A DNA stretch of 39,698 nt from Candidatus Zapsychrus exili (GTDB lineage: Bacteria > Omnitrophota > Gorgyraeia > Zapsychrales > Zapsychraceae): NCBI GenBank assembly GCA_030765585.1, contig JAVCCJ010000014.1, positions 1 to 39,698 on the forward strand, given 5' to 3'. The notes under the pieces are model-generated. The model had not been told where the DNA came from, made no database searches, and saw only the letters and a program-made list of their open reading frames with translations. Below, piece after piece: positions 25,201-32,983 of the stretch. The translations under genes were made by a program, and so were the position numbers. Every line of letters starts with the position of its first letter. Position 1 is the first letter of the stretch.

Positions 25201-26184
25201 TTATTCGCCGAATCTCTTTGGTTTACAGAATTTATTAATTAATGGAACAAAGGCATTAGCTATTAATATTGCAAACGACACCCCTTCTGGATACGCTCCA
25301 AAAGTACGAATTAAAACTGTCAAAATGCCAATCATAAAAGCAAACACAACCATTCCTTTTTTAGTCATTGGACTTGTTACCATATCTGTTGCCATAAAAA
25401 TAGCACCTAGCATAACACCGCCTGTTAATATGTGGAACAATGGATCTGCGAACTTAGCAGGATTAAAAACCCATAAAATACCAGTAAATGTTGCCACAGT
25501 CGCGACCATAGTAATCGGTATATGCCAAGTTATTATTTTTTTATACAACATAAAAGCAAGTCCTATTAATAGCGCAAGTACTGATATCTCTCCTATGCAT
25601 CCTCCAACTTTTCCTAAAAATAGATCCAAATACGAAGGAACTGATGACATCAAACTCGAGACTGCTTGATTATTGCCAAGACCTTCTTTTACAATTCCTA
25701 GAGGTGTAGCAGCTGTTATTGCATCTAAAGACAACTTATCTTTTAAAGGTACTGGCCAACTTGTCATTGAAACAGGAAATGAAATAAGCAAGAATACGCG
25801 TCCTACTAAAGCTGGATTAAACGGATTGTTTCCTAATCCACCAAATGACATTTTGCCTATACCTATTGCGACAAGCGATCCGATTATGACCATCCACCAT
25901 GGAAGGTTACTAGGAAGATTAAAGGCTAGTAGCATGCCTGTTACAACCGCAGAATAATCGTTGATTGTTGAGCCACTCTTAAGTAAAAACTTTTGTATAA
26001 GATATTCAAACAAAACAGCTGATAATACGGCAAGTACTGTTATTTTTAATGCGCCTACTCCAAAGATATAAATAGATACCCCAAATGCAGGAAGCATTGC
26101 AATAATTACACCAAGCATAATCTTGTTAACTGAGTCTTTTTTAAATATGTGTGGAGATAATGAAATTGTTAATAGTTTGTTCAT
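25201..26184 (-). CDS. rnfD: Rnf complex subunit RnfD
   Basis: A 327-residue membrane subunit carrying a covalently bound FMN. LSPHIFKKDSVNKIMLGVIIAMLP at the start and the PFNPALVGRVFLLISFPVSMT segment are typical. The flavinylation site SLDAITAATPLG (Thr near residue 158) again has Ala where SGAT has Gly. About ten helices; C-terminal FGAYPEGVSFAILIANAFVPLI is the family end. It follows rnfC, from which it is separated by an S23 cassette. Confidence 0.95.
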   Translation of the reverse strand: MNKLLTISLSPHIFKKDSVNKIMLGVIIAMLPAFGVSIYIFGVGALKITVLAVLSAVLFEYLIQKFLLKSGSTINDYSAVVTGMLLAFNLPSNLPWWMVIIGSLVAIGIGKMSFGGLGNNPFNPALVGRVFLLISFPVSMTSWPVPLKDKLSLDAITAATPLGIVKEGLGNNQAVSSLMSSVPSYLDLFLGKVGGCIGEISVLALLIGLAFMLYKKIITWHIPITMVATVATFTGILWVFNPAKFADPLFHILTGGVMLGAIFMATDMVTSPMTKKGMVVFAFMIGILTVLIRTFGAYPEGVSFAILIANAFVPLINKFCKPKRFGE

Positions 26185-26192
26185 AATAAAAA

Positions 26193-26650
26193 ATCCTAAA
26201 TTCTAAACCCTAAATCCTAATAAATTTAAAACATAAAATAAAAAATCATTTTCTAGCTTTAGATACAATTGCTCCAAATATTTTTGTTAATTCAATTGAT
26301 TCTTTGATTAGAAATGCTTTTTCTTTTTCAAATTCTTTCTTTGGTTCGCTTAAGTTTAACCAATATGTGCTTTCTTTTGATTCTTTTTTAGATATTTTTA
26401 TTCTAAATAAAAAATCTTTATTGCTGAATGCTTCTTCTGCTTCAATATAGTTAGCTCCAACTGATCCGGCTGATCTAATTAATTGTAAGCTAAATTCTTT
26501 ATTAGAAATACTATAAGGAAGACTGTTTACATATTCCCTAACTTTTTTTGCAAATTTTAGCGTTCTTTCGCTTAAATCATATTTTTTATTATTTTCTATA
26601 TTAGACATTTAAAATTTATTAGAGTTTAGTGTTTATTGTTTAGTGTTTAT
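26193..26650. mobile_element. S23 cassette with four-plus-four inverted heptads, between rnfC and rnfD
   Basis: Left arm: ATCCTAA, ATTCTAA, ACCCTAA, ATCCTAA (26193-26220). Right arm: AGTTTAG, TGTTTAT, TGTTTAG, TGTTTAT (26623-26650), inverted. Just inside both arms lies the same core, CTAATAAATTTAAAA on the left and, on the minus strand, CTAATAAATTTTAAATG on the right, where ATG starts the S23 gene. The symmetry of arms and core makes this the clearest copy. Confidence 0.75.
26246..26608 (-). CDS. Four-helix-bundle (S23 type) protein, copy B of the rnf operon
   Basis: A 120-residue S23-family protein with KYDLSERTLKFAKKVREYVNSLP (helix 1), SLQLIRSAGSVGANYIEAEEAFS (helix 2 region) and RIKISKKESKESTYWLNL (helix 3). 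It is similar to copy A along its length, with the shared VGAN-x-x-EA and ISxxEAKES-type motifs. It is co-directional with rnf, 60 nt before rnfD and 43 nt after rnfC. Function unknown. Confidence 0.88.
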   Translation of the reverse strand: MSNIENNKKYDLSERTLKFAKKVREYVNSLPYSISNKEFSLQLIRSAGSVGANYIEAEEAFSNKDFLFRIKISKKESKESTYWLNLSEPKKEFEKEKAFLIKESIELTKIFGAIVSKARK

Positions 26651-26651
26651 T

Positions 26652-27992
26652 TTATTGCCTTCTTCTCATTATATTCATTACCTTTGTCTTTCCTAGCCTT
26701 ATATAATCTAATAAAGGTCTTCTAGAAGGACATGTAAAAGCACAGCAACCACACTCGCAACATGAAACAATGCGTTCTTGTTCTGCTTTTTCCATCAAAT
26801 TCTTTTCAGACAATGCCATAAGTAAATACGGTTCAAGCCCTGTGGGACAAGCTTCTACGCAACGGCCACATCTTATGCAGTTTAAAACTGTTTCTCTTGT
26901 TGATTCTGATTCAGAAATAACAGTTACACCTGAAGTACCTTTGGTCACAGGCATATCTAGTGTTGTAATTGCACGACCCATCATAGGTCCACCACTTATA
27001 ATTTTACCCGTGTCCTGCGGTAATCCACCCGATGCTTCTACCAAATTAGCTATAGGAGTACCTATTCTAACTAGATAATTCGAAGGATTCTTAACTTGTT
27101 TTCCGGTTAAAGTTACAACACGATCTACTAGAGGTTTGTTTTTCTGGATAGCTTCGTAAACCGCAAAAGCAGTCCCCACATTATGCACAACACAACCTAC
27201 ATCAATTGGAAGTCCTCTTGGTGGCGGCGGAACTTCTCTTCCCGTTATAGCTTTTATAAGTTGCTTTTCAGCACCTTGAGGATATTGCACCTTAAGCGAA
27301 ATAATTTCAATCCCATTATAATTTTTAGCTAATTCTGTTAAATGTTTAATTGCGTCCGGCTTATTATTCTCAATTCCAATAAATGCTTTGTTTATCCTTA
27401 AACCTTTTAAAAGAATTTGTGTGCCTATAAGTATTTCTTCTCCGCGTTCTAACATTAGACGATGATCAGACGTCAGATATGGTTCACATTCAACACCATT
27501 TATTATTAAATAATCTACCTTTTTACTCTCTGGCACTGATAGTTTTACATGAGATGGAAATGTAGCTCCACCAAGACCAACAATACCTAAAGACAAAACT
27601 CTGTCTTTTATTTCAGTTGCTTCTACATTAATATCCTTTTTAATATCTTCACTTAAATCGATATCTTCTACCCAATCATCACCCTCTACTTTAATAATAA
27701 TAGCCTGTTTTTTATATCCGCTAGGATCTTCTATTAAATCTATTTTTATAACTTCACCTGATACTGAAGAATGTATATTTGCAGATATAAAACCTGCTGC
27801 TTTTGCAATAAGTTGCCCAGTTTTTACTTTATCTCCTACATTAACTATTGTCTTAGAAGGCGCACCTATATGCTGGGATACAGGAATAATTACAGTCTCA
27901 GGCAAGTCCAGCTTCTCTATTGGTTTTAGGCTAGAGATTTTATTCTCTTTTGGATGAACGCCGCCTTTTGGAAATGTTTTTGTTTTTTTCAT
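26652..27992 (-). CDS. rnfC: Rnf complex subunit RnfC
   Basis: 446 residues; the peripheral subunit that binds NADH. Glycine-rich GLGGATFPSHVKL (139-151) and the NGVECEPYLTSD stretch (166-176) form the Nqo1-like nucleotide/FMN region. Two [4Fe-4S] motifs follow: CIRCGRCVEACP (C372, C375, C378, C382) and CCECGCCAFTCP (C411, C414, C417, C421). The N-terminal KTFPKGGVHPKENK is characteristic. rnfB lies upstream across a GTAGGGG repeat. Confidence 0.96.
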   Translation of the reverse strand: MKKTKTFPKGGVHPKENKISSLKPIEKLDLPETVIIPVSQHIGAPSKTIVNVGDKVKTGQLIAKAAGFISANIHSSVSGEVIKIDLIEDPSGYKKQAIIIKVEGDDWVEDIDLSEDIKKDINVEATEIKDRVLSLGIVGLGGATFPSHVKLSVPESKKVDYLIINGVECEPYLTSDHRLMLERGEEILIGTQILLKGLRINKAFIGIENNKPDAIKHLTELAKNYNGIEIISLKVQYPQGAEKQLIKAITGREVPPPPRGLPIDVGCVVHNVGTAFAVYEAIQKNKPLVDRVVTLTGKQVKNPSNYLVRIGTPIANLVEASGGLPQDTGKIISGGPMMGRAITTLDMPVTKGTSGVTVISESESTRETVLNCIRCGRCVEACPTGLEPYLLMALSEKNLMEKAEQERIVSCCECGCCAFTCPSRRPLLDYIRLGKTKVMNIMRRRQ

Positions 27993-28009
27993 AATATTTA
28001 ATGATTACA

Positions 28010-28061
28010 GGGGCTGGGTTTCCCAGCCTGATTAACGGACGAGGTTACCTCGCCCCTACAA
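28010..28061. repeat. GTAGGGG-type dispersed repeat, between rnfB and rnfC
   Basis: ACAGGGGCTGGGTTTCCC at the left and GAGGTTACCTCGCCCCTACA at the right, with two short hairpins (CTGGGTTTCCCAG; CGAGGTTACCTCG) and terminal inverted GGGG...CCCC. The other copies at 30757 and 36484 lie in the same orientation. Confidence 0.75.
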
Positions 28062-28916
28062 TTATTCTTCTTTTAATTCTTCTTGCTTCACTGGTTTCGG
28101 CGGAAAATTAGCCTCAATAATCGAACCAGTCGGACATTCTAGCGTGCATTTTCTGCAAAGTTTGCATTTTTCAAAATCTATATAAGCTAAATTATCTTCT
28201 AATGTAATTGCGTCAAAAGGACAAGCTTTAACGCATTTGCCACATCCAATACAAGCAACCTTACAAGCCTTTCGCGCAATACCACCCTTATCTTTATTTA
28301 TGCAAGAAACAAAAACTCTTCTAAGTTTTGGTCCTTGATTACGAAGTTCTATTATATCCTTAGGACAAGCCGCTATGCATGCTCCACAGCCAGTGCAGTT
28401 TTCATCAATTACTATTGGAAGTTGTGAGACCTGATCCATATAAATTGCATTAAACTTACATACATCAACGCAATCTCCTAGACCTAAACACCCATACTGA
28501 CAACCAGTATCTCCACTATATACAGAAGAAGAAATAGCACAAGTTTTTGCGCTATCATAAACATTTGTCTTTTGTCTGTGCTCTTTAGATCCAGAGCATC
28601 TTATAACGGCTACCGTTGGTTTTTTTGCAACCGCCTCAATCCCTAATATCTTAGCAATATTAGCCATGCATTCTGACCCACCGACAGGGCAGTAAAAATT
28701 CTCTAAATCTTTTGTTTTAACGAGCGCCTCTGCAAAAGCTCTACATCCCGCTAGTCCGCATCCACCGCAATTAGCAGCAGGCAAAGCTTCTTCTATCTCA
28801 TCAATTTTAGGATCTTCTTCTACCTTAAATTTTTGGGCTATTAAATAAAGTATTACAGCAGCTGATACGCCGACTGCTGTTAAAGAAAAGATTGTATAAA
28901 TAATAATATTAGACAT
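28062..28916 (-). CDS. rnfB: Rnf complex subunit RnfB (multi-cluster ferredoxin)
   Basis: A 284-residue electron-entry subunit. An N-terminal membrane helix is followed by the four-Cys motif CGGCGLAGCRAF...C (C50, C53, C58, C76), then GCQYGCLGLGDCVDVC, CTGCGACIAACP, CIGCGKCVKACP and CKLCRKCTLECP, so four further ferredoxin-like Cys motifs. It accepts electrons from ferredoxin. It is first of the rnf genes proper; the order B-C-D-G-E-A behind an rseC gene is the arrangement I associate with Bacteroidota-type operons. Confidence 0.95.
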   Translation of the reverse strand: MSNIIIYTIFSLTAVGVSAAVILYLIAQKFKVEEDPKIDEIEEALPAANCGGCGLAGCRAFAEALVKTKDLENFYCPVGGSECMANIAKILGIEAVAKKPTVAVIRCSGSKEHRQKTNVYDSAKTCAISSSVYSGDTGCQYGCLGLGDCVDVCKFNAIYMDQVSQLPIVIDENCTGCGACIAACPKDIIELRNQGPKLRRVFVSCINKDKGGIARKACKVACIGCGKCVKACPFDAITLEDNLAYIDFEKCKLCRKCTLECPTGSIIEANFPPKPVKQEELKEE

Positions 28917-29046
28917 AATCTTATAAAATTTGAAATTCTAATATCGAAATTCGAAATAAATTCTAAATATTAAATTCAAGTATTATAAAAAATGTTTAAA
29001 ATTTTTTTATTTGAATTTGTTTAGAGTTTCGTGTTTAGAGTTTATA
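28917..29046. repeat. Empty heptad-armed inverted element between rseC and rnfB
   Basis: Left: GAAATTC, TAATATC, GAAATTC (28932-28952), then looser GAAATAAATTC and TAAATATTAAATTC. Right: GTTTAGA, GTTTCGT, GTTTAGA, GTTTATA (29019-29046). The inner right side reads on the minus strand CAAATTCAAAT ... AAATTTTAAAC, the same core as the S23 cassettes, but no gene lies between the arms. Confidence 0.7.
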
Positions 29047-29451
29047 TTATAAATGCTTTATTCTTATACTAAATTGATCTTTTATTTTATCTTTTAAAAG
29101 AAATAGCCCTATGTAATACGGGGCTGTTGCGAGTATTGATATAGTCGCTGCCAAGACCTCATTGTCTGTAATCATTAGTGTAGCAACCAATATAAATAAA
29201 ACAATAAAAAAAGGAAAAATATATCCCAAGAGAACAGCTTTAAACCCCATTGACTGACCCATCAAGACAATAACATTATCTCCAACAGAATAGCTTTTAT
29301 CTTTCTCGATTATATCTATTTCTTTTATATTGTTTTCAGACAAAGAGCAGCCTTTTTTAGCCGCGCAACCAGAGCAAGCATAGTTTTCTTCTAAAAACAC
29401 TTTTATGGTGTCATTTTCTATGTTTTTAATTGTGCCTTTGTGCTCAATCAT
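29047..29451 (-). CDS. rseC: SoxR-reducing system / RseC family protein
   Basis: 134 residues. The N-terminal domain has the Cys motif YACSGCAAKKGCS (C26-C35 region), with two membrane helices at ~70-115 (GFKAVLLGYIFPFFIVLFILV and AATISILATAPYYIGLFLL) and a short basic tail. RseC-family proteins are encoded next to rnf operons and are implicated in reducing SoxR in E. coli; in anaerobes they are thought to help assemble or tune Rnf. It is positioned between flavodoxin and rnfB, with heptad elements on both sides. Confidence 0.88.
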   Translation of the reverse strand: MIEHKGTIKNIENDTIKVFLEENYACSGCAAKKGCSLSENNIKEIDIIEKDKSYSVGDNVIVLMGQSMGFKAVLLGYIFPFFIVLFILVATLMITDNEVLAATISILATAPYYIGLFLLKDKIKDQFSIRIKHL

Positions 29452-29460
29452 AATATAAAA

Positions 29461-29600
29461 ATCCTAAATCTTAAATTCGAAATTCGAATAAAATCCAAGT
29501 TTCAACATCCAAATATTTTAAAATAAATATATTTTTAAATATTTTGTCATTTGAATTTATGATTTGTTTGGTGTTTCGAGTTTCGTGTTTAGAGTTTTAA
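29461..29600. repeat. Empty heptad-armed inverted element between flavodoxin and rseC
   Basis: Left: ATCCTAA, ATCTTAA, ATTCGAA, ATTCGAA (29461-29488). Right: GTTTCGA, GTTTCGT, GTTTAGA, GTTTTAA (29573-29600). The right arm supplies the last codons of the flavodoxin gene (K-L-stop). The minus-strand core ATTCAAATGACAAAATATT resembles that of the 24.5-kb S23 cassette. No gene is inside. Confidence 0.7.
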
Positions 29601-30167
29601 TAGGTAATCTGTAAATTTATCAACCGCAACAATAGTTTTATCATCTAAACTTTCACCATATTTAGCAGAAGAATAATGTATTATTCCGTAAGCTGATATT
29701 GGCTGACCTGCGACCGTGTTTGTTGGAACTGGTATAGGAAGCATTCCCATATATTGACCAAATGTGTTTATTGCTGCAAGGGTAAGCGATCCACCGCCCT
29801 CAGTATTTCCAGCTGAAGTAAAAGCAACTATTTTCTTTCCTGCTAATTTTGCTTCAAACCAGTAAATCGCAACAGAATCCATAAAGATTTTCATTTCAGC
29901 AGATACATTTCCAAAGTATGTCGGAGAACCTATTATTACTAAATCGCTATCAAGCATTACAGAAGGACTTGCAATAGGTAATTCGTTCATTTCCTTTAAG
30001 TTTTCTTTTGCTTTTTGCGAGACGTCTGCCTGTTCTTTCCAATCTAGGTCTTCTACTCTATAAATTGATACCGAGTCATCAGACTTTTTCTTTAGATTAT
30101 TGTAAAACTCTTTTGCAACTAGATAATCATTACCACAAACACTGTGGAAGATAATAGAAATTTTCAT
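29589..30167 (-). CDS. Flavodoxin / NAD(P)H-dependent oxidoreductase family protein
   Basis: A 192-residue flavodoxin-fold protein (WrbA-like length). The FMN phosphate loop is SVCGNDYLVA instead of the classic S/T-x-T-GNT; GSPTYFGNVSAEMKIFMDS (92-110) and AFTSAGNTEGGGS are typical of the WrbA/FMN-reductase group. It could carry electrons or reduce quinones. The ATG has GAGGAG 7 nt upstream, the best ribosome site of the cluster. As first gene of the flavodoxin-rseC-rnf run it may feed or draw from Rnf. Confidence 0.82.
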   Translation of the reverse strand: MKISIIFHSVCGNDYLVAKEFYNNLKKKSDDSVSIYRVEDLDWKEQADVSQKAKENLKEMNELPIASPSVMLDSDLVIIGSPTYFGNVSAEMKIFMDSVAIYWFEAKLAGKKIVAFTSAGNTEGGGSLTLAAINTFGQYMGMLPIPVPTNTVAGQPISAYGIIHYSSAKYGESLDDKTIVAVDKFTDYLLKL

Positions 30168-30203
30168 TATATTGCTCCTCTTTAGATGTGAGTATATAAA
30201 ATA

Positions 30204-30229
30204 AGCCCCAAAGTTTTGCCTTTGGAGCT
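30204..30229 (-). terminator. Rho-independent terminator of the PilZ gene
   Basis: On the minus strand AGCTCCAAAG, GCAAAA loop, CTTTGGGGCT (10-bp stem with one G-T), followed by TATTTTAT. It lies between the PilZ gene and flavodoxin and separates the rnf transcription unit. Confidence 0.75.
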
Positions 30230-30254
30230 GTATATTTATGTATAATACATATTT

Positions 30255-30635
30255 TTATATTCGCTTAACACTTCTTAGTTTGACCTTTGTATTTGGCCTA
30301 TATGTTTTTGCTTTTCTTTTTTTATCAATGAACTTTACAGCTACTAAATAATATGCACCTGTTTTCTTTTTTTCAACTCTTATAACCTTACAACTACCTT
30401 TAAAAATATCCAGAATGCCTGACATAACAACATGCACATCAACTATTTCATTAGCCCTATACTCAAAGTCAGAATAAAAAGCAAGACCACCTATACTCAT
30501 ATCTTGAGTCGTTGATAGTCTCCATGGCATAACAGCCGAACCTTTGGCTCTAGGCTTAGAAAGACGATGTTGTATGCTTAGAATACGTTTAGCGCGTATC
30601 CATTGTCTTTTTTCTTTGTTTGCTTGCTTCACCAT
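30255..30635 (-). CDS. PilZ-domain c-di-GMP receptor protein
   Basis: 126 residues, a single PilZ domain. The c-di-GMP motif is complete: R10-QWI-R14 (RxxxR) and D45-x-S47-x-x-G50 (TQDMSIGGLAF). The basic tail (KKRKAKTYRPNTKVKLRSVKRI) may bind a partner or nucleic acid. Stand-alone PilZ proteins act as adaptors for motility or polysaccharide machinery; the partner is unknown. It has its own promoter (TTGACT-17-TATATT) and terminator, so is monocistronic. AAGGA precedes the ATG by about 11 nt. Confidence 0.88.
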   Translation of the reverse strand: MVKQANKEKRQWIRAKRILSIQHRLSKPRAKGSAVMPWRLSTTQDMSIGGLAFYSDFEYRANEIVDVHVVMSGILDIFKGSCKVIRVEKKKTGAYYLVAVKFIDKKRKAKTYRPNTKVKLRSVKRI

Positions 30636-30678
30636 GCTTATTTTAATCCTTTTTAAGATTTAACTTCAAGGGTCTATT

Positions 30679-30707
30679 AATATATATTTAATACGTTTAC
30701 TAGTCAA
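30679..30707 (-). promoter_or_regulatory. Promoter of the PilZ gene
   Basis: On the minus strand: TTGACT (30707-30702), 17 nt, TATATT (30684-30679). Predicted leader about 37 nt. Confidence 0.7.
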
Positions 30708-30756
30708 GCAATAAATTGTTGAATCCTATACGGTTATGACAAATCATGTTTATCGT

Positions 30757-30811
30757 AGGGGCTTGGGTTTCCCAGCCCGATAAATGGGCGAGGTGACCTC
30801 GCTCCTACAAT
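30757..30811. repeat. GTAGGGG-type dispersed repeat at the fumC 3' end
   Basis: CGTAGGGGCTTGGGTTTCCC ... GGGCGAGGTGACCTCGC then TCCTACA. The minus-strand TGTAGGAGCG end of the repeat supplies the TAG stop codon of fumC (I-I-K-L-stop), so the insertion point lies at or within the gene end. Confidence 0.75.
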
Positions 30812-32172
30812 TTAATTATTCCATCAAATTCTTTTTCGCTTAGACAGTTTAAGGAAATAACAGCTTCTTTTAGAGTAATATCGTCATCGTAAGCTTTTTT
30901 AGCTATTTCTGTACATTTATCGTAACCTAATTTAGGTACAAGCAATGTAACGAGCATAAGTGACTTTTCTAGATTTTCTTTGATTTTCTTAATATTTGGC
31001 TGTATATCAACAATACATTTATCACAAAAATTGTTCATTGAATCTGCTAATAAAACAATTGATTGCAATAAATTGTATATAATGACTGGTTTAAAAACAT
31101 TTAACTCTAGATTTCCACTTGCCGCAGCAACTGTTATGGTAAGATCATTTCCGATTACCTGAGAACACACCATTGTAAGAGCTTCACATTGCGTTGGATT
31201 AACTTTTCCTGGCATAATAGAACTTCCAGGCTCATTAGCAGGTAAAATAAGCTCCCCTATCCCACATCTAGGTCCACTACCAAGAAAGCGAATATCGTTT
31301 GCTATCTTCATTAAAGATACAGCTAAACATTTAAGTGCGCTGCTGGCCTCAACTAAACAATCATGTGATGCTAAAGCCTCAAATTTATTATCAGCTGATA
31401 CAAAAGGATTTCCTGTTAATTCTGATATTTTCTTAGCTACTTTCTTGTCGAAATCTTTTGGTGCGTTTACGCCTGTTCCAACAGCGGTTCCTCCCAAAGC
31501 TAATTTTTGTAAAGAAGGTAAAGTTTTCTCTATTCTTGCTAAACCGCTAGATAATTGGGCGGTATATCCTGAAAATTCCTGACCTAAGGTTAGTGGCGTT
31601 GCATCCATCATATGCGTGCGTCCAATTTTTGTAATATCTCCAAATTCTTGCGATTTTTTCTCAAAAGCAGTTAACAATTTTCTAAGAGCGGGGATAAGCC
31701 TTGTATCAATAGCCTCTACACTTGATATGTTCATAGCAGTTGGAATAACATCATTCGATGATTGAGATTTATTGACATCATCATTTGGGTGTATTGGAGT
31801 CTTGCTCCCCATTTCTCCCCCCAAAAGCTCAATTGCACGATTAGAGATAACCTCGTTAGCATTCATATTGACTTGTGTACCACTTCCAGTTTGCCAAATT
31901 GATACAAGAAAATTATCATTAAGTTTTCCATCTACTACTTCTTGCGCTGCTTGTGCAATTATATCTGCCTTACCTTTTTCTATTACGCTAAAATCTTTAT
32001 TGGTTAAAGCACAGGCTTTCTTTATAATTCCTAGAGCTTTAACAAAGACAGGTGGAAAAACTTCGATACCAATATTAAAATTTATTAAAGAACGTGCAGT
32101 TTGGGCACCATAATATTTATCGCTTGGCACCTTCATGTCCCCAAAAGAATCTTTCTCTGTTCTGTAATCCAT
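30805..32172 (-). CDS. fumC: Fumarate hydratase class II
   Basis: A 455-residue oxygen-stable fumarase, interconverting fumarate and malate. Signatures: [16 protein letters not shown] near the start, [19 protein letters not shown] replaced here by [53 protein letters not shown], and the fumarase/aspartase loop [17 protein letters not shown]. Length is normal. It follows the slipin gene by 28 nt and probably ends the gltA-pepA-(DUF559)-slipin-fumC transcript. An aspartase is less likely; the sequence and TCA context favour fumarase. Confidence 0.94.
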   Translation of the reverse strand: MDYRTEKDSFGDMKVPSDKYYGAQTARSLINFNIGIEVFPPVFVKALGIIKKACALTNKDFSVIEKGKADIIAQAAQEVVDGKLNDNFLVSIWQTGSGTQVNMNANEVISNRAIELLGGEMGSKTPIHPNDDVNKSQSSNDVIPTAMNISSVEAIDTRLIPALRKLLTAFEKKSQEFGDITKIGRTHMMDATPLTLGQEFSGYTAQLSSGLARIEKTLPSLQKLALGGTAVGTGVNAPKDFDKKVAKKISELTGNPFVSADNKFEALASHDCLVEASSALKCLAVSLMKIANDIRFLGSGPRCGIGELILPANEPGSSIMPGKVNPTQCEALTMVCSQVIGNDLTITVAAASGNLELNVFKPVIIYNLLQSIVLLADSMNNFCDKCIVDIQPNIKKIKENLEKSLMLVTLLVPKLGYDKCTEIAKKAYDDDITLKEAVISLNCLSEKEFDGIIKL

Positions 32173-32200
32173 AATAATTCCTTATAATAGTGATATTGAA

Positions 32201-32947
32201 TTATACTTCTTTCTTAGTAAACATACTTAAAAGATCTACTGGCACTGGGAACACTGTTGTTGTGTTGTTCTCGCTGCCAATTTCTACTAAAGTTTGTAAA
32301 TATCGTAGCTGTAGGGACATCGGATATTTTTGCATCATTTCTGCTGCTTGACAAATCTTTTCAGATGCCTCAAATTCTCCGTTTGCGGCGATGACCTTAG
32401 CTCTTCTTTCTCTTTCAGCCTCAGCTTGTCTTGCCATAGCTTTTCTTAAATCTTCTGAAATATCAACATGTTTTAATTCAACATTAGATATCTTTATTCC
32501 CCAAGGATCTGTCTGCTTATCAAGTATTATCTTAAGCTTTTCATTTATTTCTTCTCTTTTTGATAAAATATCGTCAAGCTCCATCTCGCCTAAAATACTT
32601 CTAAGAGTAGTTTGAGCCATTTGAGATGTAGCATATTGATAGTTTTGTATTTCAATGGTTGCTTTTATCGGATCCAGCACCTTAAAATATGCAACAGCGT
32701 TTACCTTAGCTGAAATATTATCTTTTGTAATAATGTCTTGCGGAGGAACGTCCAGAGTTACGATTCTTAAAGGTACTGTTATGGCTTGATCAATTGGCCA
32801 TAGCACAAATGTAAAACCGGGTCCAAGAGGCCTATCTATTACACGTCCTAAACGAAACACAACAAGTCTTTCATATTCTCTTGGAAATTTTATTGAATTA
32901 AAACACCAAACAGCGAAAACAACTAGAAAAATGTGGAACATATTCAT
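32201..32947 (-). CDS. Slipin / stomatin-like SPFH-domain membrane protein
   Basis: 248 residues: an N-terminal membrane anchor (MNMFHIFLVVFAVWCFNSI), then the SPFH/band-7 domain (RLVVFRLGRV, GPGFTFVLWPID, VPPQDIITKDNISAKVNAVAYFKV) and a helical segment ending RQAEAERERRAKVIAANGE, typical of bacterial slipins. Slipins usually pair with an NfeD-like membrane protease gene; none is seen here. They organise membrane microdomains. AAGGAG lies ~8 nt before the ATG. A DUF559 cassette immediately upstream separates it from pepA. Confidence 0.92.
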   Translation of the reverse strand: MNMFHIFLVVFAVWCFNSIKFPREYERLVVFRLGRVIDRPLGPGFTFVLWPIDQAITVPLRIVTLDVPPQDIITKDNISAKVNAVAYFKVLDPIKATIEIQNYQYATSQMAQTTLRSILGEMELDDILSKREEINEKLKIILDKQTDPWGIKISNVELKHVDISEDLRKAMARQAEAERERRAKVIAANGEFEASEKICQAAEMMQKYPMSLQLRYLQTLVEIGSENNTTTVFPVPVDLLSMFTKKEV

Positions 32948-32983
32948 AATTAATCTCCTTATTTTAAAAGTAATAGAGGCGCT

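Noticed and set aside
25325-25957. Long plus-strand reading frames opposite rnfD, and similar ones opposite rnfA, rnfE, pepA and the phosphate transporters
   Set aside because: These are antisense to strongly conserved genes, lack ribosome sites, and have low-complexity Pro/Ile/Asn-rich translations typical of shadow frames.
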